Shown one piece after another: positions 1 through 6,264 of a DNA stretch of 7,084 bases. Below the pieces are notes generated by a model, which searched no databases, was not told where the DNA came from, and worked only from the letters and a program-made list of their open reading frames with translations. The position numbers were made by a program, and so were the translations under genes. The DNA is from Desulfobacterales bacterium. GTDB taxonomy: Bacteria; Desulfobacterota; Desulfobacteria; Desulfobacterales; Desulfosalsimonadaceae. Positions within the stretch are counted from its first letter, which is position 1. Every line of letters begins with the position of its first letter. The stretch spans positions 1 through 7,084 of the forward strand of contig JAOZOL010000126.1 in assembly GCA_029933295.1 (NCBI GenBank), written 5' to 3'.

Positions 1-50
1 CTTTTTATGAAGCCATCATAAAAGAAAGTATCGCATGCAACGTATTATAA
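1..50 (+). CDS. uppS: Probable C-terminal tail of undecaprenyl diphosphate synthase (partial, 5' end outside window)
   Basis: Reading from base 3, the frame stays open to a TAA at 48-50 and gives FYEAIIKESIACNVL. The other two frames stop at 8-10 and 19-21. The FYEAI piece resembles the helix near the C-terminus of UppS (compare the DF..AL element of the E. coli enzyme), and uppS is the usual gene just upstream of cdsA in many bacteria. UppS condenses IPP onto farnesyl diphosphate to build the C55 carrier used for peptidoglycan and O-antigen. If this frame is right, uppS overlaps cdsA by 16 nt. The arginine-rich RRFG ending common in the family is absent, so the tail has either diverged or belongs to another gene. 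The call rests on 15 residues and on gene order. Confidence 0.35.
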   Translation, partial: FYEAIIKESIACNVL

Positions 51-847
51 CGGGTATCATTGCTTTTGGGCTTGTCGCCTGGCTGATCATCAAAGGGACC
101 CCCCTGATGTTTGCCATTTTCATATGTGTTGCATCGGCCATCACGTTGTTTGAGTATTATCAGATTGTATTTTCTGATCAAAAACAGACAATTTTTTCAG
201 CAATTCCGGTCATGGGCGTGCTGTCCGGTATTATGATTGTTATCGCTGCGTATTTTCACTCTTTTGTTTTTATTTTTCTTCTTTTAATATTCAACCTGAT
301 GAGCATGGCTGTTTTATCCATGCCACTTTATAAAAAAGGTCCCCAAGTTTTAAATGTTGTGGAAAAAGTGACTCAGGGAGTCATTTATATCCCCTCATCC
401 CTTTCCATCTTTGTCATAATGCAGAGTGAGCCGGATGGTATCTTCTGGATTTTTTTCCTGCTGATTATGGTTTTTGCCGGTGATACCGGTGCATTATATA
501 CCGGAAAGTTTTTGGGCCGCCACAAATTAAGCCCGTCCATCAGTCCCGGTAAAACCATCGAAGGGTCCATGGGCGGAATGCTGACTACCGTTATTGTCGG
601 TTATTTGTATGTGCTTTTATTTCTTCCCCAATTAAATAAACCGTCAATACTGATCTTTTTTATTATCATTAATATTGCAGCGCAAACAGGCGATCTTTTT
701 GAATCTCAATTGAAAAGAGCCGGCAATATCAAAGATTCCGGCAATATTCTGCCGGGACATGGCGGACTTTTAGACCGAATTGATGCTCTGCTTTTTGCCG
801 CCCCGGTGGGATATTTGTTTAAAGAATTTGTTTTCGCGGGCTTATAA
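35..847 (+). CDS. cdsA: Phosphatidate cytidylyltransferase (CDP-diacylglycerol synthase)
   Basis: This integral inner-membrane enzyme converts phosphatidic acid and CTP to CDP-diacylglycerol and pyrophosphate, the branch point for bacterial phospholipids. The 270-aa product is of normal family length and very hydrophobic, with several predicted membrane segments (about residues 5-45, 55-95, 117-150, 180-215 and 250-265). The CdsA signature is complete at residues 224-250: S224-x-L-K227-R228, K233-D234-S235-G, then P240-G-H-G-G and D247-R-x-D250. These residues include the family's metal and nucleotide ligands. Upstream of it, AGDTGALYTGKFLG (148-161) and SPGKTIEG (170-177) match the conserved polar loops. 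ATG 35 is chosen because the protein then begins MQRIITG, typical of the family; only a weak purine-rich stretch (21-28) precedes it, so coupling to the upstream gene is likely. dxr begins 1 nt after its stop codon. Confidence 0.97.
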   Translation: MQRIITGIIAFGLVAWLIIKGTPLMFAIFICVASAITLFEYYQIVFSDQKQTIFSAIPVMGVLSGIMIVIAAYFHSFVFIFLLLIFNLMSMAVLSMPLYKKGPQVLNVVEKVTQGVIYIPSSLSIFVIMQSEPDGIFWIFFLLIMVFAGDTGALYTGKFLGRHKLSPSISPGKTIEGSMGGMLTTVIVGYLYVLLFLPQLNKPSILIFFIIINIAAQTGDLFESQLKRAGNIKDSGNILPGHGGLLDRIDALLFAAPVGYLFKEFVFAGL

Positions 848-848
848 C

Positions 849-2015
849 ATGCAGCGATTATCAATCCTGGGCTCAACCGGATCCATTGGAAAAAATACAC
901 TGCATGTTGCCGGACTGTTTCCTGACCGGTTTTCGGTAAAGGTGCTCACGGCAAAGGAAAATATCAGACTGCTGGCTGATCAGATTATAGAATTTGATCC
1001 GGACCTGGCTGTTGTATTTAACGAGAACAGCGTCCGTCAGTTAAAGGAAGTGCTTCCGTCCGGAACCCGAACAGATATTATGAGCGGTAAAGAGGGGTAT
1101 CGCGCTGCTGCCGTACATGATCAGGTTGATACCGTTGTGTCAGCGGTTGTGGGATCGGCGGGTCTGCTCCCGACGCTGGATGCCATTAACGCAGGAAAAC
1201 ATATTGCCCTGGCCAATAAAGAAACCCTGGTCATGGCCGGTGATATCGTGATGGCGGCGGCCAGAGATAACGATGTGTCCATTCGTCCCATTGACAGCGA
1301 GCATAGCGCCATTTTTCAATGTATTTCCGGAAATCGCAGGCAGGATTTAAAAAAAATACTCTTAACCGCTTCCGGCGGGCCGTTTCTGAATTTATCGGCT
1401 GATGAATTTGAACCCATCACGCCCAAAGATGCTTTGGCGCATCCCACCTGGCAAATGGGCGAAAAGATCAGCATTGATTCCGCAACATTGATGAATAAAG
1501 GCCTGGAGGTGATCGAGGCCATGCACCTTTTTGATGTCACCGTTCAACAAATTGAAGTGGTCATCCATCCCCAGAGCATTATACATTCCATGGTGGCCTA
1601 CACAGACGGTTCCGTGATCGCCCAGCTCGGCACCCCGGATATGAAAGGGGCCATCGCCTATGCGCTGTCTTACCCCGAGCGGCTGCCTCTCAATTTACCG
1701 GCTCCGGATTTTGCCGGTATCGGTGCATTAACGTTTGATACGCCGGACATGGAAAAATTTCCCTGCCTGTCACTTGCCTGTCGCGCAGGTGAGGCCGGCG
1801 GAATATTACCGTGTGTTTTAAACGCTGCAAACGAAGTTGCGGTGGATGCGTTTTTAAACAAGCGGATTTCATTTTTACAAATTCCAAAAGTCATTGAATA
1901 TACCATGGAACACCATGATGGAATTGCGGAGCCTGGTCTTGACGATATTTTAAAGGCGGATGAGTGGGCCAGAGACACAGCCGGTGAGTGGATTGTTAAA
2001 GAAGGACTATCATGA
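849..2015 (+). CDS. dxr: 1-deoxy-D-xylulose 5-phosphate reductoisomerase
   Basis: Also called IspC. This cytosolic enzyme catalyses the NADPH-dependent rearrangement and reduction of DXP to 2-C-methyl-D-erythritol 4-phosphate, the committed step of the MEP isoprenoid pathway. The 388-aa length fits the family (E. coli about 398). The NADPH-binding GSTGSIG loop is at residues 8-14, ALANKETLVMAG at 120-131, and the divalent-metal site PIDSEHSA at 147-154 with D149 and E151. The active-site loop HPTWQMG (198-204) follows, then the SATLMNKGLE segment ending at E220, the third metal ligand. HPQSIIHSMV (240-249) and QLGTPDMKGAI (259-269) complete the catalytic domain. ATG 849 is preferred because it puts the Rossmann loop at the usual position. 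The same frame stays open upstream to 780 inside cdsA, but that extension has no family match. No clear Shine-Dalgarno precedes 849, so reinitiation after the cdsA stop is likely. The last 4 nt overlap rseP. Confidence 0.98.
   Translation: MQRLSILGSTGSIGKNTLHVAGLFPDRFSVKVLTAKENIRLLADQIIEFDPDLAVVFNENSVRQLKEVLPSGTRTDIMSGKEGYRAAAVHDQVDTVVSAVVGSAGLLPTLDAINAGKHIALANKETLVMAGDIVMAAARDNDVSIRPIDSEHSAIFQCISGNRRQDLKKILLTASGGPFLNLSADEFEPITPKDALAHPTWQMGEKISIDSATLMNKGLEVIEAMHLFDVTVQQIEVVIHPQSIIHSMVAYTDGSVIAQLGTPDMKGAIAYALSYPERLPLNLPAPDFAGIGALTFDTPDMEKFPCLSLACRAGEAGGILPCVLNAANEVAVDAFLNKRISFLQIPKVIEYTMEHHDGIAEPGLDDILKADEWARDTAGEWIVKEGLS
2002..2006 (+). promoter_or_regulatory. Ribosome binding site of rseP
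   Basis: AAGGA lies inside the last codons of dxr, five bases before ATG 2012. It supports that start and, with the ATGA stop/start overlap, indicates independent plus coupled initiation of rseP. Confidence 0.6.
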
Positions 2016-3076
2016 GTTATATCATAGGAATTGTAGTTGTCCTGGGCGTGTTGATTTTTTTTCATGAACTGGGACATTTCATCTGCGCCAAGGCGTTTGG
2101 CGTGGGTGTTGAAAAGTTTTCCTTGGGCTTTGGCCCGAAGATATTAAGCAAAACCATCGGCAAAACCGAATACCGGCTGTCGGCCATCCCCCTTGGAGGA
2201 TATGTGAAGATGGTCGGTGAACAGCCTGACGAAGAGATCGATCCTGTGGATATCCCGCTGTCATTTACGCACAAAAGCGTTGGGAAACGGATGCTGATCG
2301 TGGCTTCCGGGCCTTTTTTCAATTTTTTTCTGGCCATCCTTATTTTTTTTTCTATTTTTACAATTGCCGGGATTGTTTCACTTCAACCGGTTATCGGTGA
2401 GGTGGCGGCAGGATTACCGGCTGAAGCCGCCGGGCTTATGCCTGGGGATAGAATTCTGGAAGTAAACCAGACATCCATTGAAACCTGGGCGGATATGGCC
2501 GGTTTGATTGTGGCCAGCAACGGACATCCCCTGACGTTTCATATAAAACGGGACAATCAGGATATAAGCGTTTTAATTATCCCCAAAAAAGATGTGATGA
2601 AAGATATTTTTAATGAGGAGCAGACCCGTTATATCATCGGAGTAACTGCCACCGGAGATATCATAACCAGGCGCCTGGGCGTGGTTGAAGCATTTTGGGA
2701 AAGTCTTGGCCGGACGTATTTTATTTGCGAGATAACGATTAAAAGTGTTGTGAAAGTATTCCAGGGAAACATATCGGCAAAAAACATCGGCGGGCCGATT
2801 TTTATCGCCCAGGTGGCAGGCGAGCAGGTGCAACAGGGAATGATCAGTCTGCTTTTGTTTATCGCGCTGCTCAGTGTGAACCTGGGGATTCTTAATTTAT
2901 TGCCCGTGCCGGTCCTGGACGGCGGACATCTTCTTTTTTTCGGAATTGAAGCAATCATCCGGCGTCCTGTGAGCATTAAAATCCGGGAAGTTTCCCAGCA
3001 GGTGGGGATTTTTTTGTTGATGATGTTGATGGTATTTGTTTTTTATAATGATATAATGCGTTTTTTTACAGATTAA
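2012..3076 (+). CDS. rseP: RseP-type site-2 zinc metalloprotease with one PDZ domain
   Basis: This is an intramembrane protease of the M50B family (RseP/RasP/YluC). In characterised members it cuts trimmed anti-sigma factors and leftover signal peptides within the inner membrane. The zinc site is H18-E19-L-G-H22 in the first membrane helix; the third ligand is D303 in the NLLPVPVLDGG segment (295-305) of a later helix. Four membrane segments are visible (about 4-24, 94-120, 277-297 and 329-347). SAIPLGGYVKM (57-67) matches the conserved loop after helix 1, and SGPFFNFFLAI (99-109) marks helix 2. A single PDZ domain spans about 122-190, with GDRILEVNQ as its recognisable core. At 354 aa it is shorter than E. 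coli RseP (about 450 aa, two PDZ domains) and belongs to the common one-PDZ form. Its neighbours tie it to envelope biogenesis; no sigma factor or anti-sigma substrate is in the window, so its target cannot be named. Confidence 0.96.
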   Translation: MSYIIGIVVVLGVLIFFHELGHFICAKAFGVGVEKFSLGFGPKILSKTIGKTEYRLSAIPLGGYVKMVGEQPDEEIDPVDIPLSFTHKSVGKRMLIVASGPFFNFFLAILIFFSIFTIAGIVSLQPVIGEVAAGLPAEAAGLMPGDRILEVNQTSIETWADMAGLIVASNGHPLTFHIKRDNQDISVLIIPKKDVMKDIFNEEQTRYIIGVTATGDIITRRLGVVEAFWESLGRTYFICEITIKSVVKVFQGNISAKNIGGPIFIAQVAGEQVQQGMISLLLFIALLSVNLGILNLLPVPVLDGGHLLFFGIEAIIRRPVSIKIREVSQQVGIFLLMMLMVFVFYNDIMRFFTD

Positions 3077-3078
3077 AT

Positions 3079-3123
3079 AAGGCTGAAGGTAGAAGGTTGA
3101 AGGTAGAAGGTTGAAGCCTTCAG
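3079..3123. repeat. Inverted repeat enclosing the heptamer tract; weak hairpin potential
   Basis: Three alternative pairings are visible. CTGAAGG (3083-3089) is complementary to CCTTCAG (3117-3123). AAGGCT (3079-3084) is complementary to AGCCTT (3115-3120). A compact hairpin can also form from GAAGG (3106-3110), loop TTGAAG, and CCTTC (3117-3121). Stems are only 5-7 bp and no T-run follows on the plus strand, so this is a poor intrinsic terminator. It could be a weak RNA structure or simply the boundary of the repeat element. Confidence 0.4.
3084..3116 (+). repeat. Purine-rich heptamer tandem repeat in the rseP-purL gap
   Basis: Two exact 14-nt units, TGAAGGTAGAAGGT, lie at 3084-3097 and 3098-3111, followed by a partial third (TGAAG, from 3112). 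Each 14-mer is itself two related heptamers, TGAAGGT and AGAAGGT. The run starts 8 nt after the rseP stop codon. It encodes no ORF: TTG-initiated frames within it close after a few codons. From memory, similar heptamer runs occur between genes in many Desulfobacterota and resemble the short tandem heptamer repeats known in cyanobacteria; this was not checked by search. Confidence 0.85.
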
Positions 3124-3197
3124 TCTAAAAACCTACAAAGCCTCTTTAAGATAGATAGTTCCATCGATATTGAAGAAACAACACGGGAAAAGATAAC

Positions 3198-6191
3198 ATG
3201 CCTCATAGACTTGAAATCACTTTAAAACCTGATTTGTTTGATGCTGAAGGGCAAGGGATTCGTCAAAAAGCGTCATCCTATTTTGATATTTTAATCGACA
3301 GCATCCGAACCGTTCATATTATCACAATCGATGCTGAGTTGTCCGATCTTCAGCGCAATACCGTGCAATCTGAAATTTTTACCAATCCGGTGACCCAGGA
3401 GTCCTCCTATGATCCGCTGCCAATAGCATTTGACTGGTGCATATGGGTCGGTTATCGTCCGGGCGTCAAGGATAACCCCGGCAGCACAGCGGTGGAAGCC
3501 ATTGAAGACGTTCTGGGCATTCGATTTAAAAAGGATGAGGATGTTTATACGTCCAGACGTTTTTGTTTAAATGGCGCCGGGCTGACCCGTTCCGAGGTTG
3601 AACTGATTGCCGGTGAATTGTTGTCCAATGACATTATTCAGCAGGTAAAGATTTTTTCAAGAAAAGAGTGGGATGTTAAAAAAGGAATCGGGTATAATAT
3701 TGCCAAGGTAAAACTCGATCATACGCCCACGGTGTCCACAATACCCATGGACAGTGATGAAGCCCTGAAAACCGTCAGCCATGAGCGCAACCTTGCTTTA
3801 AATGATAATGATGTGCCGGTGATACGGGCATATTTTCAGGACCCTGCGGTCTTTGCCCGGCGGAAAAAAATGGGCCTGTCCGACCCCACGGACGTGGAGC
3901 TGGAATATATCTCCCAGGCCAGAAGTGATCACTGCAACCACAATACATTCGGCGGGATTTTTACTTATACGGATTTTGAAACCGGTGAAACCCAAACCAT
4001 CAACAGCCTTTTTAAGACCTACATTGAAACACCCACCCTGGAGTTGAAGAAAAAAAAAGACTGGGTCATTTCGGTGTTGTGGGATAATGCCGGGGTCGGG
4101 CGGTTTGATAAAGATAATTATTATGTGATAACCGGCGAGACACATAATTCCCCGTCCAACATGGAAGCATACGGCGGCGCAATTACCGGTATTGTCGGTG
4201 TTTACCGGGACCCCATGGGAACCGGTCTGGGCTCTAAGCTGATTATGGGCAGTTACGGGTTTTGTGTGGGAGACCGGGATTATAAAGGTGCCTTAAAACC
4301 CAAACTCCATCCCCGGCGTCTGCTGGACGGCGTGATTGAAGGGGTGCGGGACGGCGGCAATAAAAGCGGTATTCCCACCGGGTTCGGGCAGGTGACGTTT
4401 CATCCGGGATATATGGGCAAGTGCCTGGTGTTTGTGACAGCGTTAGGTCTGATGCCTGCAAAAGTTTCCGGGAAACCTTCTGAAACAAAAACAACATCCC
4501 CGGGCGAATTGATTGTAATGTGCGGCGGCAGGGTCGGCAAAGACGGGATTCACGGCGTGACCGCATCTTCAGAAACATTTTCAGCCCATACCCCGGCCGG
4601 TCATGTTCAGATAGGCGATCCCTATACCCAGAAAAAAATGCATGATTTTCTTTTGGAAGCTCGTGATGCCGGGCTGATTCCCTTTATTACAGACAACGGC
4701 GGCGGCGGCCTTTCCTCATCTGTCGGAGAGTCCGCTTTGCTGTCCAACGGCTGTGAGGTGTATCTTGAGAAAGTTCCGTTAAAATATGACGGTCTGGATC
4801 AATGGGAGATCTGGATATCAGAATCCCAGGAACGGATGACCGTGGCTGTCCGGCCGGAAGATATTGACCGTTTCATGGCTTTGTCAAAAAAACATGCGGT
4901 GGAAAGTACGGTTATCGGAAAGTATACGGATTCCGGGAAACTTCAGATCAGCTATAATGATGTGATCTGCGCCTACGTGGACATGGATTTGCTGAAATCC
5001 GGGTTTCCCAAGTGGGAATTTGATGCCGAGTGGCGACCCGCAGACCAGCGGGGGCTGTACGAGCCGATCCTCGCCGAACCTGTGGATTATAATGCGCTCC
5101 TCCTTGACATGATCTCACGCCCGAATATCTGTTCCAGGGAATGGATAACCCGGCAGTATGACCACGAAGTTCAGGGCACAAGCGTCATTAAACCCCTGGT
5201 TGGCCGGGACCGGGATGTGTACAGCGATGCAACGGTCATTCGTCCGGTACTTGAATCAACCAGGGGAATTGTTTTTACCCAGGCGCTGCTCCCCATGTAT
5301 TCAACCATTGACGCATACCATATGACCACCTGCACCATCGATGAGGCGGTTCGCCGGATGGTGGCGGTGGGCGGCAACCCCGATCATATCGGCGGTGTGG
5401 ATAATTTCTGCTGGCCCGATATCGCCTATGATGAGAAGAAAAATCCGGACGGTAAATTCAAGGCCGCACAATTGGTCCGGTCCTGCAAGGCGCTTTCCCA
5501 TATGTGTCTGACATATGGCATTCCGCTGCTTTCCGGAAAAGACAGCATGTATGTGGATGGCCACCTGCCGGGTCGGTATGGCGAGTCCCATAAGGTTTCA
5601 GCACTGGAAACCATGCAGTTTTCATGCATCGGTGTTATTGACGATATCGAAAAATGTGTAACCATGGATGTCAAGTCGCCGGGGGATCTGGTGTATGTGC
5701 TGGGTGAGACGAAAAACGAGCTCGGCGGATCGGAATATTACGATCTGTTCGGATATATCGGCATCAATGTGCCCCGGGTTGATCCCGGAAAATTCATACC
5801 GATCTATCATGCTTTGTATCAGGCCATTGAAAAAGGGCTGGCGGCATCGGCCCATGGTGTATATCGAGGCGGCCTTGGCATCCATCTGGCCATGATGGCC
5901 ATGGCCGGGAATCTGGGGCTGGATATCGATCTTGCCAAAGTTCCGGCAGATGGAGTTCTTCGAAATGATACGTTTTTATTTTCAGAATCCGCCGGCAGGT
6001 TCATTGTTACTATTGCACCGAAATGCCAGGCGGCATTTGAAAAACTATGTGAAAAAATTCCCTGCGCCTGTATTGGAACGGTGAGACAGACGCCTGTTTT
6101 CGATATCTCTGATGGAAACAAAAATTTAATTTCACTGGATGTGGCTGAGCTTAAAGCCGCGTGGAAAAGGCCGTTTGGTGACCTGATTTAA
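3198..6191 (+). CDS. purL: Phosphoribosylformylglycinamidine synthase, synthetase subunit with fused tandem PurS-like N-terminus
   Basis: PurL makes FGAM from FGAR, ATP and ammonia (step 4 of de novo purine synthesis, cytosolic). At 997 aa it lies between small PurL (about 600-750 aa, with separate PurS) and the large single-chain enzyme (about 1,300 aa). Two PurS-like repeats are visible: about 3-68 (ITLKPDLFDAEGQG ... EIFTNPVTQE) and 78-155 (VGYRPGVKDNPGS ... ELLSNDIIQQ). A linker follows, then the S243-D-H-C-N-H248 loop holding the catalytic histidine. First synthase half: ETHNSPS (314-320), AYGGA (324-328), RDGGNKSGIPT (384-394), GGRVGKDGIHG (443-453), QIGDPYT (471-477) and DNGGGGLSS (499-507). 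Second half: QYDHEVQG (653-660), SGKDSM (779-784), LGGSEY (842-847), SAHGVYRGGLG (884-894) and LFSESAGR (927-934). There is no C-terminal glutaminase domain; purQ downstream supplies it. ATG 3198 has only a weak purine-rich stretch upstream (3185-3192). The SAH...GGL motif differs from the usual SAHDxSDGGL. Confidence 0.95.
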   Translation: MPHRLEITLKPDLFDAEGQGIRQKASSYFDILIDSIRTVHIITIDAELSDLQRNTVQSEIFTNPVTQESSYDPLPIAFDWCIWVGYRPGVKDNPGSTAVEAIEDVLGIRFKKDEDVYTSRRFCLNGAGLTRSEVELIAGELLSNDIIQQVKIFSRKEWDVKKGIGYNIAKVKLDHTPTVSTIPMDSDEALKTVSHERNLALNDNDVPVIRAYFQDPAVFARRKKMGLSDPTDVELEYISQARSDHCNHNTFGGIFTYTDFETGETQTINSLFKTYIETPTLELKKKKDWVISVLWDNAGVGRFDKDNYYVITGETHNSPSNMEAYGGAITGIVGVYRDPMGTGLGSKLIMGSYGFCVGDRDYKGALKPKLHPRRLLDGVIEGVRDGGNKSGIPTGFGQVTFHPGYMGKCLVFVTALGLMPAKVSGKPSETKTTSPGELIVMCGGRVGKDGIHGVTASSETFSAHTPAGHVQIGDPYTQKKMHDFLLEARDAGLIPFITDNGGGGLSSSVGESALLSNGCEVYLEKVPLKYDGLDQWEIWISESQERMTVAVRPEDIDRFMALSKKHAVESTVIGKYTDSGKLQISYNDVICAYVDMDLLKSGFPKWEFDAEWRPADQRGLYEPILAEPVDYNALLLDMISRPNICSREWITRQYDHEVQGTSVIKPLVGRDRDVYSDATVIRPVLESTRGIVFTQALLPMYSTIDAYHMTTCTIDEAVRRMVAVGGNPDHIGGVDNFCWPDIAYDEKKNPDGKFKAAQLVRSCKALSHMCLTYGIPLLSGKDSMYVDGHLPGRYGESHKVSALETMQFSCIGVIDDIEKCVTMDVKSPGDLVYVLGETKNELGGSEYYDLFGYIGINVPRVDPGKFIPIYHALYQAIEKGLAASAHGVYRGGLGIHLAMMAMAGNLGLDIDLAKVPADGVLRNDTFLFSESAGRFIVTIAPKCQAAFEKLCEKIPCACIGTVRQTPVFDISDGNKNLISLDVAELKAAWKRPFGDLI

Positions 6192-6208
6192 ATTATAATG
6201 CATCTTAT

Positions 6209-6254
6209 TCTCTGTGGTCTCTGTGGTTAGTAATTAATCTGTGATTTCTGTGGT
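6209..6254 (+). repeat. CTGTGG repeat in 9-nt register in the purL-purQ gap
   Basis: The octamer TCTGTGGT or TCTGTGAT occurs at 6211, 6220, 6238 and 6247, that is, with spacings of 9, 18 and 9, as if one copy of a 9-nt array (near 6229) had decayed to AGTAATTA. The first two copies form an exact tandem of TCTCTGTGG (6209-6226). The tract fills most of the 73-nt gap and runs into the probable purQ ribosome binding site. From memory, CTCTGTGG-type tracts are scattered between genes in many environmental bacteria; no search was made. Confidence 0.75.
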
Positions 6255-6258
6255 GGTG
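6252..6258 (+). promoter_or_regulatory. Probable ribosome binding site of purQ
   Basis: GGTGGTG ends six bases before ATG 6265. It is the best Shine-Dalgarno-like match in the gap and favours 6265 over the in-frame GTG at 6241, which is preceded only by the A/T-rich sequence AGTAATTAATCT. The site overlaps the last CTGTGG repeat copy. Confidence 0.45.
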
Positions 6259-6264
6259 ATTAAA

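Noticed and set aside
780..848. Longer dxr start inside cdsA adding 23 residues
   Set aside because: The extension is translated from cdsA codons in another frame and does not resemble a DXR N-terminus; ATG 849 puts GSTGSIG at the expected position.
1670..2077. 135-codon open frame on the minus strand across the dxr-rseP junction
   Set aside because: It lies wholly antisense to two certain genes, has no recognisable domain, and its composition looks like a shadow of the codon bias opposite.
3084..3116. CRISPR array
   Set aside because: The units are contiguous 7/14-mers without spacers and no cas genes are near.
3106..3121. Intrinsic terminator after rseP
   Set aside because: The stem is only 5 bp with a 6-nt loop and no T-run follows on the plus strand.
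3119..3152. Sigma-70-like promoter for purL (TAAGAT at 3147-3152 as a -10)
   Set aside because: No -35-like hexamer lies at a suitable distance; TTCAGT is 22 nt upstream and a poor match.
3077..3197. Purine riboswitch or other structured leader before purL
   Set aside because: No conserved aptamer helices or loop sequences are recognisable; the gap is mostly repeat followed by A/T-rich sequence.
6241..6264. GTG start of purQ adding eight residues (MISVVVIK)
   Set aside because: There is no ribosome site before it and the added residues derive from the CTGTGG repeat; ATG 6265 has a better upstream site.
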